Of a DNA stretch of 64,000 bases, positions 34,366 through 43,576 are shown piece after piece (the stretch's first letter is position 1; each line of letters opens with the position of its first letter). The stretch lies in assembly GCF_003999975.1 (NCBI RefSeq), contig NZ_RJAC01000008.1, forward strand, positions 124,001-188,000, given 5' to 3'. A program made the translations under genes and the position numbers. The DNA comes from Actinoplanes solisilvae (GTDB taxonomy: Bacteria > Actinomycetota > Actinomycetes > Mycobacteriales > Micromonosporaceae). The notes beneath the pieces were generated by a model, which saw nothing but the letters and a program-made list of their open reading frames with translations, searched no databases and was not told the origin of the DNA.

Positions 34366-36018
34366 ATGAGTCGGCAGAGCGTGGCCAGGGCTCATCAGAA
34401 GATCCAGGAGCTGTCCTGGGAACCGATGTACCACCAGCCGGTCTCGCACTACGGAACCGACTACACGTTCCGCAAGGCGCAGAAGAAGGATCCGCTCAAG
34501 CAGGTGCTGCGGTCGTACTTCCCGATGCAGGAGGAGAAGGACAACCGGGTGTACGGCGCGTCGGACGGCGCGATCCGCGGCAACATGTTCCGCCAGGTGC
34601 AGGAGCGGTGGCTGGAATGGCAGAAGCTGTTCCTGTCGATCATCCCGTTGCCGGAGATCTCGGCGGCGCGCGCGATGCCGCTGCTGTTCCGCAACGTGCC
34701 GAACCCGGAACTGCACAACGGCCAGGCGATCCAGATGATCGACGAGGTTCGGCACTCGACGATCCAGCAGAACCTCAAGCGCCTGTACATGAACAACTAC
34801 ATCGACCCGGCGGGCTTCAACTCGAGCCTGCGCAACTTCCAGAACGACTACTGCGGCACGATCGGCCGGCAGTTCGCCGAGGGGTTCATCACCGGCGACG
34901 CGATCACGGCGGCCAGCATCTACCTGACGATCGTGGCCGAGACGGCGTTCACCAACACCCTGTTCGTCGCGATGCCGGCCGAGGCCGCCGCGAACGGCGA
35001 CTACCTGCTGCCGACGGTGTTCCACTCGGTGCAGTCGGACGAGTCGCGGCACATCAGCAACGGGTACGCCACCCTGCTGATGGCGCTGGCCGACGAGGGC
35101 AACCACCAGTTGCTCGAACGCGACCTGCGGTATGCCTGGTGGAACAACCACCGCGTGGTCGACGCCGCGATCGGCACGTTCATCGAGTACGGCACGAAGG
35201 ACCGTCGCAAGGACCGGGAGTCGTACGCGGAGATGTGGCGCCGCTGGATCTACGACGACTACTACCGCAGCTACCTGGTGCCGTTGGAGAAGTACGGACT
35301 GGTCATCCCGCACGACCTGATCGAGGAGTCGTGGAACCAGATCTGGCACAAGGGATACGTGCACGAGGTGGCGCAGTTCTTCGCGACCGGCTGGCTGGCC
35401 AACTACTGGCGGATCGACCCGATGACCGACAAGGACTTCGAGTGGTTCGAGTACAAGTACCCCGGCTGGTACGACCGCTATGGCAAGTGGTGGGAGCAGT
35501 ACAACCGGCTGTCGACGCCGAACGGGCACCACCCGATCGTCGCCGAGGACGTCGACTATCAGTACCCGCACCGCTGCTGGGTCTGCATGGTGCCGTGCCT
35601 GGTGCGTGAGGACATGGTCATGGCCGAGGTCGACGGCCAGTGGCGTACGTATTGTCACGAGGCCTGCCGCTGGACCGACGTCGAGGCGTTCCGCCCGGTC
35701 TACCAGGGCCGCAACACCCCGAACATGGGTCAGCTGATCGGCGCCCGCGAGTGGGAGACCCTCTACCACGGCTGGAACTGGGCCGACGTGGTCACCGACA
35801 TGGGCTTCGTGCGCGACGACGGCAAGACGATGGTCGCGCAGCCGCACCTGAACCTGGACGACCCGAAGAAGCTGTGGACGCTGGACCACCTGCGCCGCAT
35901 GCCGAACCTGCAGAGCCCGAACGTGCTGCTCAACCAGATGACCGACGAGGAGCGGGCGAAGTTCCACGCCGACTACATCCGCGGCGGCCCGGCCGGGCGC
36001 CCGTACCGCGCCGGATAA
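34366..36018 (+). CDS. mimA: binuclear-iron monooxygenase, large hydroxylase subunit
   Basis: This 550-residue subunit holds the di-iron active site of a soluble propane/phenol/acetone-type monooxygenase. Two E-x-x-H motifs are seen: DEVRHSTIQQ (about residues 126-135) and SDESRHI (about 225-231), both typical of the four-helix bundle; an additional Glu lies in AETAF. The large C-terminal region (CWVCMVPCLVRED, GARxWE) is as in PrmA/MimA. It needs the reductase, small subunit and coupling protein encoded next. ATG start at 34366 with GAGGAG. The substrate among propane, ethers, phenol and acetone cannot be read from sequence alone. Confidence 0.95.
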   Translation: MSRQSVARAHQKIQELSWEPMYHQPVSHYGTDYTFRKAQKKDPLKQVLRSYFPMQEEKDNRVYGASDGAIRGNMFRQVQERWLEWQKLFLSIIPLPEISAARAMPLLFRNVPNPELHNGQAIQMIDEVRHSTIQQNLKRLYMNNYIDPAGFNSSLRNFQNDYCGTIGRQFAEGFITGDAITAASIYLTIVAETAFTNTLFVAMPAEAAANGDYLLPTVFHSVQSDESRHISNGYATLLMALADEGNHQLLERDLRYAWWNNHRVVDAAIGTFIEYGTKDRRKDRESYAEMWRRWIYDDYYRSYLVPLEKYGLVIPHDLIEESWNQIWHKGYVHEVAQFFATGWLANYWRIDPMTDKDFEWFEYKYPGWYDRYGKWWEQYNRLSTPNGHHPIVAEDVDYQYPHRCWVCMVPCLVREDMVMAEVDGQWRTYCHEACRWTDVEAFRPVYQGRNTPNMGQLIGAREWETLYHGWNWADVVTDMGFVRDDGKTMVAQPHLNLDDPKKLWTLDHLRRMPNLQSPNVLLNQMTDEERAKFHADYIRGGPAGRPYRAG

Positions 36019-36022
36019 CGAC

Positions 36023-37066
36023 GTGGGCGAAAAGCACCGGGTCAGGTTCGAGCCCGTCGGGATCGAGATCGAGGTCGACGAGGAGCAGACCGTGCTGCGT
36101 TCCGCGTCCGAGCAGGGGCTGATGCTCATGCACGGGTGCAAGGAGGGCCAGTGCGCGGCCTGCAAGTCGTTCGTCCTCGACGGTGACGACATCGAGCTCG
36201 ACCGCTACTCCACGTTCGCGTTGCCCGACTACGAGAAGGAGGAGGGCTTCACGCTGCTCTGCCGGGCGCACGTGTACGAGGACGTGACGATCGAGCTGCT
36301 CAACTACGACGAGGAGATCCTGCGTTCGGGGCTGCCCATCCAGAACGCCGTGGCCGAGGTCGTGTCGATCGATCGCGTGACGCACGACCTCCGGCACCTG
36401 GTGCTGCGGCTGATCGAGCCGGCCGAGATCACTTTCTTCCCGGGTCAATACATGGACATCAAGGTCCCGGGTACGGACGTCACGCGTTCGTTCTCCATGG
36501 CGAACACGTCCAGCAAGGAGAACGGCCGGCTCGAGTTCGTCATCAAGGTCTACCCGGACGGCGTGTTCTCGTCGTTCCTCGACGGCACGCTGAAAGCCGG
36601 CGACCGTCTGGACCTGACCGGCCCGTTCGGGGTGTTCACCCTGCGCGACGCCCCCGATCGCGACCTGGTGTTCGTCGGGGGCGGGGCGGGCCTGGCGCCG
36701 ATCCTCGCCCTGCTGCGCTCGATGGCCGAGCGGGGCATCGAACGGAAGGCCGTCTTCTACTACGGAGCCCGTACGGCGAAGGATCTCTGCTTCGTCGAGG
36801 AGATCCAGGCCCTGGCCGACAAGCTGCCGGGCTTCCGGTTCGTGCCCGCGCTGAGCGAACCGGTCGAGGGCGAGGACTGGGACGGCGAGGTCGGGTTCGT
36901 CACCGACGTCGTCCGTCGTCACGAGGCCGACCTGCAGCGGGCCCACGCGTATCTCTGCGGGCCGCCGCCCATGGTCGAGGCGGCCATGCCGCTGCTGGCC
37001 CAGCTCGGCACGCCCGAGAAGCACATCTATTTCGACAAGTTCACCACGACAGGTGGGGAGGACTGA
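36023..37066 (+). CDS. mimB: monooxygenase reductase (2Fe-2S, FAD, NADH)
   Basis: This 347-residue electron-transfer protein carries electrons from NADH to the hydroxylase. The N-terminal plant-type ferredoxin domain binds 2Fe-2S through Cys39, Cys44, Cys47 and Cys80. The FAD domain has RSFSMANTS, and the NAD domain has FVGGGAGLAPILALLR and a C-terminal LCGPPPMVEA motif. Length and order match PrmB/MimB. The GTG start is at 36023, 4 bp after mimA, and the stop overlaps the next start in TGATG. Confidence 0.95.
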   Translation: MGEKHRVRFEPVGIEIEVDEEQTVLRSASEQGLMLMHGCKEGQCAACKSFVLDGDDIELDRYSTFALPDYEKEEGFTLLCRAHVYEDVTIELLNYDEEILRSGLPIQNAVAEVVSIDRVTHDLRHLVLRLIEPAEITFFPGQYMDIKVPGTDVTRSFSMANTSSKENGRLEFVIKVYPDGVFSSFLDGTLKAGDRLDLTGPFGVFTLRDAPDRDLVFVGGGAGLAPILALLRSMAERGIERKAVFYYGARTAKDLCFVEEIQALADKLPGFRFVPALSEPVEGEDWDGEVGFVTDVVRRHEADLQRAHAYLCGPPPMVEAAMPLLAQLGTPEKHIYFDKFTTTGGED

Positions 37067-38235
37067 TGACGACCGCGACGGAACGTAGCGTTCCCAAGCC
37101 CGTCTTCACCGACGCCGAGGCCGGCGCCAAGGAGTTCCCGGACTCCTCGGCACGCCGGTTCAATTACTTCACTCCGCAGAAGCGCAAGCAGACCCACTAC
37201 GAGGACGTCACGGTCGAGGTGCAGCCCGATCCGCGGCACTACCTCTCGCAGGGCTGGCTCTACGGGTTCGCCGACGGCAAGGGCGGCTACCCGCTCGACT
37301 GGACCGTACTCAAGGCCTGGGGCAGCGACCGCCCCGAGCCCGAGCGGGGGCCGGGTACGGGTGGCAAGGGCTACGACTGGCCGGCCCACGGCTGGCACGA
37401 GTTCCGCGACCCGAACGAGGAGTGGGAGCTCTCGCTCTACCGCTACAACGCCAACGTCGTACGCCAGCTGCAGGCCAACGTCGACGCGGCGCGGCAGGCC
37501 AAGGCGTTCGAGCAGTGGAACCCGAACTGGGTGCGTTTCGTGCAGCAGAACGTCGGCGCCTGGATGCACGTCGACCACGGTCTCGGCCTCTACCTGTTCG
37601 CCAACGCCAACCGGCGCGGGCCGACCAACATGCACAACACGGCGATCGCCGTGAACAGCATGCACCTGATCCGCGCGGCCCAGGACCTGGCGCTCTATCA
37701 GCTCACCCTGACCGAGGAGATCGACGGCTTCGACGGCAGCGCCCACCTGGAGACGTGGAACTCCGATCCCGCGTGGCAGGGCGTACGGGAGACCGCGGAG
37801 CGGCTGACCGCCACGTCCGACTGGGGTGAGGCGATCTTCGCGGCCAACGTGGTCTTCCAGCCGCTGGTCGGCGAACTGTTCCGCAGCCACCTGGTCATGC
37901 AGGCGGCCCCGCGCAACGGCGACTTCGTCACCCCGACCGTCGTGGGGGCCGAGGAGTTCGACTTCTCCGAGCGCGACCTGCGCTACACCCGGGCGATCTT
38001 CGAGCTGCTCACCAACGACCGCCAGTTCGCCGACCACAACAGCCGGATCCTGAACGGCTGGCTGGCCGACTGGACCGGCCAGGCGATCGCGGCGGCCCGG
38101 GCGCTGCAGCCGCTGTGGTCGCAGCCCGACCTCAAGCCGGGACGTTTCGAGGACGCGCTCGACCGGGTCAAGAGCCGCTTCGCCGGCATCGTCGAGGACC
38201 TCAGCCTGGACCTGCCGAAGGAGCTGGAGCGATGA
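37066..38235 (+). CDS. mimC: binuclear-iron monooxygenase, small hydroxylase subunit
   Basis: This 389-residue subunit is homologous in fold to MimA but lacks the full di-iron motifs. It starts with a conserved RRFNYFTPQKRKQTHYEDVTVE stretch that packs on the large subunit. It has NVGAWMHVDHGLGLYLFANA and long helices. Length and order match PrmC/MimC. It overlaps the reductase stop by one base and the coupling-protein start by four bases, so all four component genes are translationally coupled. Confidence 0.93.
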   Translation: MTTATERSVPKPVFTDAEAGAKEFPDSSARRFNYFTPQKRKQTHYEDVTVEVQPDPRHYLSQGWLYGFADGKGGYPLDWTVLKAWGSDRPEPERGPGTGGKGYDWPAHGWHEFRDPNEEWELSLYRYNANVVRQLQANVDAARQAKAFEQWNPNWVRFVQQNVGAWMHVDHGLGLYLFANANRRGPTNMHNTAIAVNSMHLIRAAQDLALYQLTLTEEIDGFDGSAHLETWNSDPAWQGVRETAERLTATSDWGEAIFAANVVFQPLVGELFRSHLVMQAAPRNGDFVTPTVVGAEEFDFSERDLRYTRAIFELLTNDRQFADHNSRILNGWLADWTGQAIAAARALQPLWSQPDLKPGRFEDALDRVKSRFAGIVEDLSLDLPKELER

Positions 38236-38621
38236 CGCAGCAGTTCAAGACGGCCGACAGCCCGTTCAAGTCGGACAACACCGCGTCGAACATGTGCGGG
38301 ATCACGCTGATGAACAGCCAGATCGGCATCGTCGTGGCCGAGGTTCTGAGGGACAAGCCCGGCGTACGGGTCACGCCCCTGCCCTCGATGATCCGCGTGG
38401 ACGCGACCAACCGGATGGACATCGTCTATGACGAAGTGTCCGAGGCGCTGGGCGAGGAGCCGGGGTTCTTCGACTCGGCCCAGTTCGAGGAGAGCATGTC
38501 GACCCATTACGGCCGCATGATCCACGAGGACGACCGGACCATCATGTTCGCCAACCCCGAGGACGCGGCCGAGTTCATCGGTTTCGACCTGCAGGCCGGA
38601 TCGGAGTCACGCCATGTATGA
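38232..38621 (+). CDS. mimD: monooxygenase coupling (effector) protein
   Basis: This 129-residue cofactor-free protein binds the hydroxylase and couples electron use to oxidation. It reads NMCGITLMNSQIGIVVAEVL, then PLPSMIRVDATNRMDIVYDEV and GRMIHEDDRTIMFANPEDAAEFIGF, matching MmoB/DmpM-type regulators. The start is an ATGA overlap with mimC, and the end overlaps the amidohydrolase start by eight bases. Confidence 0.94.
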   Translation: MTQQFKTADSPFKSDNTASNMCGITLMNSQIGIVVAEVLRDKPGVRVTPLPSMIRVDATNRMDIVYDEVSEALGEEPGFFDSAQFEESMSTHYGRMIHEDDRTIMFANPEDAAEFIGFDLQAGSESRHV

Positions 38622-39684
38622 GAAGGACGGGGAGAAATACTTCGTCGTCGACAGCCATATGCACTACTGGAACGCCGGGCCCGACAACTGGGTCCCGGGG
38701 GCCGAGCAGTACGCCAAGGGCTGGATCGAGTGCTTCCACGCCTACCAGGGATTGGGGCCGCCGGAGACGCACTGGCCGATCGAGAAGTTCATGTCGTACA
38801 CCGAGGACGACCTCATGAAGGACGTCTTCCAGGACGGGTACGTCGACGTGGCGATCTTCCAGCCGACGTACCTGACCGAGTGGTACCGGGAGGGTTTCAA
38901 CACCACCGAGAAGAACGCCGCGCTGGGCGCCAAGCACCCGGGCAAGTTCATCGCCAACACCCGGTTCGACCCGCGCGACGGCGACGACGGGCTCAAGAAG
39001 CTGGAGGAGAACGTCGCCCGCTACGGCAGCATCGGTGTGAAGCTCTACACGGCCGAGTGGAACAACGGGTCGCGCGGCTGGACGCTGAAGGACCCCGCCG
39101 CGTACCGCTATCTGGAGAAGGCCCAGGAACTGGGCATCAAGAACATCCACGTGCACAAGGGCCCGACGATCTGGCCGCTGGACAAGGACGCCTTCGACGT
39201 CTCCGACGTGGATCACGCGGCGACCGACTTCCCGCAGCTGAACTTCATCGTCGAGCACGTGGGGCTGCCGCGCATCGAGGACTTCTGCTTCATGGCGACG
39301 CAGGAGCCCAATGTGTACGCGGGCCTGTCCGTGGTGATCGGTGGTCTGATGCACGCGCGGCCCAAGTTCTTCGCCAAGGTGATGGGCGAGCTGCTGTTCT
39401 GGGTCGGCGAGGACAAGATGACCTTCGGCAGCGACTACGGCATCTGGGAGCCGAAGTGGCAGATCGAGGGATTCGTCGACTGGGACTACCCCGGTGACGA
39501 GTTCTCCGACTACCCCAGGGTGACGACGGCTACCAAGAAGAAGATCCTCGGGCTCAACGCCGCAAAGCTGTACGGCATCGAGGTGCCGAAGGAATACCAG
39601 CTCGACGCGGGCGAGGGGGCACCGGCGGCCCGGGACGACGCCGTGGGTGTCAGCTCCGGGTCACCGGCGGCTTCGCTCGGATGA
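38614..39684 (+). CDS. amidohydrolase-2 family protein of the monooxygenase operon
   Basis: This 356-residue TIM-barrel metal-dependent hydrolase starts with the metal motif VDSHMHYW (His-x-His). It then has KLYTAEW, NIHVHKGPTIWPL with a further His pair, IVEHVGLPRIEDF, and FGSDYGIWEP (the catalytic Asp). The family decarboxylates or hydrolyses ring or acyl substrates. A homologue is encoded in other prm/mim loci, where its role is not firmly known; maturation or product turnover are possible. The next gene starts in the ATGA of its stop. Confidence 0.9.
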   Translation: MYEKDGEKYFVVDSHMHYWNAGPDNWVPGAEQYAKGWIECFHAYQGLGPPETHWPIEKFMSYTEDDLMKDVFQDGYVDVAIFQPTYLTEWYREGFNTTEKNAALGAKHPGKFIANTRFDPRDGDDGLKKLEENVARYGSIGVKLYTAEWNNGSRGWTLKDPAAYRYLEKAQELGIKNIHVHKGPTIWPLDKDAFDVSDVDHAATDFPQLNFIVEHVGLPRIEDFCFMATQEPNVYAGLSVVIGGLMHARPKFFAKVMGELLFWVGEDKMTFGSDYGIWEPKWQIEGFVDWDYPGDEFSDYPRVTTATKKKILGLNAAKLYGIEVPKEYQLDAGEGAPAARDDAVGVSSGSPAASLG

Positions 39685-40367
39685 CCGCCACCGCCGTGGG
39701 GACGCGCATCTTGGCCGCGCTGGCCGAGGTGCGCGACCCCGAGCTGGACGAGCCGATAACGGCGCTGGGCTTCGTCGCGTCCGCCGCCGTGACCGACGAC
39801 GGGGTGGCCGAGGTGCATCTGCGGCTGCCGACCTACTTCTGCGCGCCCAATTTCGCGTACCTGATGGTGGCCGACGCCTACGACCAGGTTTCCGCCCTGG
39901 GCTTCGCCACCACCGTGATCCTGGACGACCACTTCGCGTCGGACGCGATCAACGAGGGGGTGGCGGCCCGGGCCGGCTTCGCCCGGTCGTTCGACGGGGA
40001 GGCCGTCGGCGAGCTGGACGAACTGCGGGCCGACTTCCTGCGCAAGGCCGTGCTGGCCGGGACGGACGCGGTGTGCCGGCCGCTCGCCGGTTTCCCGCTG
40101 GCCACCATGACCATCGGCGACGTGCCGGCCTCACCCGCGCTGGCGCGACTCAAAAGGCGGCGGCGTGATCTCGGTCTGCCCTGTGACGACTCCGCTCCCC
40201 TGCTGATCGACCCGAGGACCGGCGACCCGATCGGCGCCGACGCCGTCCCGCTTCACCTGCGCAAAGCCCGTCTCACCCGGACAAGTCTCGACGCGAACAC
40301 CGGCATCTGCCGAGGGATGCTGCGGCACCGATACGACACCGACGGTCAGGGCGAGGACGCCCGGTAA
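39681..40367 (+). CDS. DUF59/MIP18-type metal-sulfur cluster assembly protein
   Basis: The N-terminal 100 residues of this 228-residue protein match the DUF59 fold: ILAALAEVRDPELDEPITALGFVAS, VAEVHLRLPTYFCAPNFAYLM (with the conserved Cys), and a helix after that. The C-terminal half (LRADFLRKAVLAGTDAVC, ARLKRRRRDLGLPCDD) is specific to monooxygenase-linked members. It probably helps load iron or sulfur into the complex. The ATGA overlap with the amidohydrolase indicates coupling. Confidence 0.86.
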   Translation: MTATAVGTRILAALAEVRDPELDEPITALGFVASAAVTDDGVAEVHLRLPTYFCAPNFAYLMVADAYDQVSALGFATTVILDDHFASDAINEGVAARAGFARSFDGEAVGELDELRADFLRKAVLAGTDAVCRPLAGFPLATMTIGDVPASPALARLKRRRRDLGLPCDDSAPLLIDPRTGDPIGADAVPLHLRKARLTRTSLDANTGICRGMLRHRYDTDGQGEDAR

Positions 40368-40423
40368 GAAGGCCTTCCAACCGCCCCGCCCGCCACCCCA
40401 AACGGACTTAAGGGAGCTTTCTG

Positions 40424-42118
40424 ATGGCCAAGGAACTCCGATTCGGCGCGGACGCCCGCACCCTTCTGCAGAGCGGCGTCGACAAGCTGGCCGAGGCGGT
40501 CAAGTCGACGCTCGGGCCCAAGGGCCGCAACGTCATCATCGAGAAGATCACCGGCTCGCCCGTCGTCACCAACGACGGCGTCACCATCGCGCGCGAGATC
40601 CACCTCAAGGACCAGTTCGAGAACATGGGCGCCCAGCTGGTCAAGGAAGCGGCGATCAAGACCAATGACATCGTCGGCGACGGCACCACCACGGCCACCG
40701 TGATCGCCCAGGCGATCGTGCGGGAGGGCATGGCGGCGATCGGGCGCGGGGCCAACCCCGTGCTGGTGAAACGCGGTGTCGACCTGGCCGTCGACCGCCT
40801 GGTCGAGCGTCTGCATACGACGGCCCACCAGGCGAGCACCGAGGAGGAGCTGACCCGGGTCGCGGCCATCTCGGCCAACGACGACGACGTGGTGGGCCGG
40901 GTCATCGCGAAAGCGCTGCACACGGTGGGTGACGGCGGAATCGTGACCGTCGAGGAGTCCCAGCGGCACGGCATGAGCGTCGACTTCGTCGAGGGCTTCG
41001 AGTTCGACAACGGCTACCTGTCGCCCTACATGGTCACCGACCCGGGCCGGCTGCAGGCGGTCGTCGACGCCCCGTACATCCTGCTGTGCAGTGAGAAGAT
41101 CACCAAGGTCCAGCAGCTCATGCCGCTGCTCGACAAGATCATGCGAGCGCCGCGACCACTGATCATCATCGCCGAGAACGTCGAGGGCACCGCCCTGTCC
41201 ATGCTCACGCACAACCACGTGAACGGCATCTTCCAGTGTGTCGCCGTGCGCGCCCCCGGTTTCGGCGACCGCCGGCTGCACAAACTCGAGGACATCGCCG
41301 CGCTCACCGGCGGCGCCGTCTACAGCCGGCACTCCGGCTTCACGCTCGAGACGATGACCATCGACCAGCTCGGCCGGGCCGACCAGGTGCTGGTCGAATC
41401 GGAGCGCACCGCGATCGTGGGCGGCGGCGGATCACCCGACGACATCGAGTTCCGGGTCACCCAGCTGCGGGCCGAGCTCGAACGGGCCACCTTCGGCGCC
41501 GACGAGGACGTTCTCACCGAACGCATCGGCGCCCTGACCGGGAAGGTCGCGATGATCCACGTCGGCGCTCCCACCCCGGCCGAGCTCAAGGAGCTTCAGC
41601 ACCGGGTCGAGGACGCGTTGTCGGCCACCCGGGCGGCGATGGCCGAGGGGATCGTGGCCGGCGGTGGCGCGGCCCTGCTGCACGCCTCGGACGCGCTCGA
41701 CGACCTGAAGATCAAGGACGAGGACTACGCCACCGGGATCGAGATCGTGCGGCGGGCGCTGCCCGAGCCGGCTTTCCTGATCGCCGCCAACGCGGGGTTC
41801 TCGGGGGCCGACACGGTCGCCCATATCTCCCAGCTCGGGCCGGACGAGGGCTTCGACGCCTTGCAGGGCCGGTTCGGCAACATGATCGAGATGGGGATCG
41901 TGGATCCGCTGCGGGTGGCGCGGTCGGCGCTGCAGAACGGGGCGTCGGTGGCGGGGCTGCTGCTCACGACGAACACGCTGGTCGCCGAGGAACAGACGCC
42001 GTGGGGTGGTTCGCCCGCCTTGATGAGCGAGATCGGCGAGCTCGACGAGGGGCTGCGACAACCCTCCCCCGACTCCAGCACACCGCAGTCGCTGGGCCTC
42101 GGCCCGTCGGTCGGCTAA
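40424..42118 (+). CDS. mimG: GroEL-like chaperonin for the monooxygenase
   Basis: This 564-residue Hsp60 homologue has TLGPKGRNVIIEK, NDGVTIAREI, VGDGTTTATV (ATP-binding) and IVAGGGAALLHA, all normal for GroEL. The C-terminus lacks the usual GGM repeats and ends in a Pro/Ser-rich tail. In mycobacteria the operon-borne MimG is required for productive folding of MimA. It follows the DUF59 gene by 56 bp with an AAGGGAGC site. It is therefore a dedicated, not housekeeping, chaperonin. Confidence 0.93.
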   Translation: MAKELRFGADARTLLQSGVDKLAEAVKSTLGPKGRNVIIEKITGSPVVTNDGVTIAREIHLKDQFENMGAQLVKEAAIKTNDIVGDGTTTATVIAQAIVREGMAAIGRGANPVLVKRGVDLAVDRLVERLHTTAHQASTEEELTRVAAISANDDDVVGRVIAKALHTVGDGGIVTVEESQRHGMSVDFVEGFEFDNGYLSPYMVTDPGRLQAVVDAPYILLCSEKITKVQQLMPLLDKIMRAPRPLIIIAENVEGTALSMLTHNHVNGIFQCVAVRAPGFGDRRLHKLEDIAALTGGAVYSRHSGFTLETMTIDQLGRADQVLVESERTAIVGGGGSPDDIEFRVTQLRAELERATFGADEDVLTERIGALTGKVAMIHVGAPTPAELKELQHRVEDALSATRAAMAEGIVAGGGAALLHASDALDDLKIKDEDYATGIEIVRRALPEPAFLIAANAGFSGADTVAHISQLGPDEGFDALQGRFGNMIEMGIVDPLRVARSALQNGASVAGLLLTTNTLVAEEQTPWGGSPALMSEIGELDEGLRQPSPDSSTPQSLGLGPSVG

Positions 42119-42124
42119 CCACCG

Positions 42125-43468
42125 ATGGGCCCGGTGATGGGCGACGGCGAGACTCGGCCCGCCGTCGCCCCCGCTCCCTCACCCTCCTCCACTTCCTCCC
42201 CCTCCGTCGCGGCCCTCACCCCCTCGCCCGAATCTGTTCTGCGGCAATTGCGCGCGCGTGGTCGCGTACGCGGGACGGTTGCTCTCTTGGGCCCGGCGTT
42301 CGTCGCCGCGGTTGCGTACATCGATCCCGGGAACTTCGCGACGAACTTCACCGCCGGCGCCAAATTCGGCTACACCCTCGCGTGGGTCATCGTTGTCGCC
42401 AATCTCAGCGCGATGCTCGTGCAATACCTGTCCGCCAAGGCGGGCGTCGCCACGGGCCGCGATCTGCCCGAATTATGCCGCGAGAACTTCCCCAAGCCGG
42501 TCTCCCGCGGCCTCTGGGTGCAGGCCGAGATCATCGCGATGGCGACCGACCTGGCCGAGTTCCTGGGCGCCGCCGTCGGCCTCTACCTGCTCTTCCACGT
42601 GCCGCTGTTCCCCGCCGGGCTGATCACGGCCGTCGTGGCGTTCGGCATCCTCGCCCTCGAACAGAAGGGCTACCGCCGCTTCGAGCTCGCCATCGCCGGC
42701 CTGCTGGGCATCGTCTTCCTCGGTTTCCTGTACGACCTGATCGTCGTCGGCGCCGACCCCGGCGGTGTGGCGTCCGGGCTGATCCCGAGGCTCGCCGGCA
42801 GCGAAAGCCTGCTGCTCGTCTGCGGCATCATCGGCGCGACCGTCATGCCCCACGTCGTCTACCTGCACTCGGCCCTGACCAAATCGCGGGTCGCCTGCCG
42901 CGACGACGGGGAGAAACGCGAACTGCTGCGCTTCCAACGGCTCGACGTCATGATCGGGCTCGGCCTGGCCGGCCTCATCAACCTGTCGATGCTGGTCATC
43001 GCCGCATCGCTGTTCCACGGCACGCCGTTCGGCGACGGCGACGCCATCCAGTCGGCCCACGACGGCCTGGCCCGCATGGTCGGCGGCGGCGCGGCGCTGG
43101 CGTTCGCGGTCGCCCTGCTCGCCAGCGGACTGTCGTCGTCCAGCGTCGGCACGTACGCGGGTCAGATCGTCATGCAAGGCTTCATCCGCCGACAGATCCC
43201 GCTCTTCGTACGCCGCGCGGTCACGATGGCACCCGCCCTGGTCGTGCTCGCCCTGGGCCTGCCGGTCACCGACAGCCTGGTGATCTCGCAGGTGGTGCTC
43301 TCCTTCGGCATCCCGTTCGCACTCGTGCCCCTGCTCATACTCACCCGTCGCCGCGACATCATGGGCACCTTCGTCAACAAACCCCTCACCACCGCGGTGG
43401 CCGGCGGAATCGCCGCGCTCATCATCGGCCTCAACGCGTTCCTGCTCTACGACACGTTCCTGCGCTGA
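42125..43468 (+). CDS. mntH: Nramp-family divalent metal transporter
   Basis: This 447-residue membrane protein has about eleven hydrophobic helices. The metal site DPGNFATN lies in helix 1 (AAVAYIDPGNFATNF), and the partner motif MPHVVYLHS in helix 6, both diagnostic of Nramp Mn/Fe importers. A Pro/Ser-rich 40-residue N-terminal tail precedes the fold. It starts 6 bp after mimG, so it is probably in the same transcript and may supply iron or manganese to the di-iron enzyme (inference). The symbol reflects the family. Confidence 0.92.
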   Translation: MGPVMGDGETRPAVAPAPSPSSTSSPSVAALTPSPESVLRQLRARGRVRGTVALLGPAFVAAVAYIDPGNFATNFTAGAKFGYTLAWVIVVANLSAMLVQYLSAKAGVATGRDLPELCRENFPKPVSRGLWVQAEIIAMATDLAEFLGAAVGLYLLFHVPLFPAGLITAVVAFGILALEQKGYRRFELAIAGLLGIVFLGFLYDLIVVGADPGGVASGLIPRLAGSESLLLVCGIIGATVMPHVVYLHSALTKSRVACRDDGEKRELLRFQRLDVMIGLGLAGLINLSMLVIAASLFHGTPFGDGDAIQSAHDGLARMVGGGAALAFAVALLASGLSSSSVGTYAGQIVMQGFIRRQIPLFVRRAVTMAPALVVLALGLPVTDSLVISQVVLSFGIPFALVPLLILTRRRDIMGTFVNKPLTTAVAGGIAALIIGLNAFLLYDTFLR

Positions 43469-43576
43469 CCGGCACCCGGTTTGCAACCCGCTCGGTCATC
43501 AACCGGCACCCCGGACGTCCGATCCTCGTACCAACGGGATATCCACGCGCCCGGGCCGGACGGACGAGGGGGCGAT

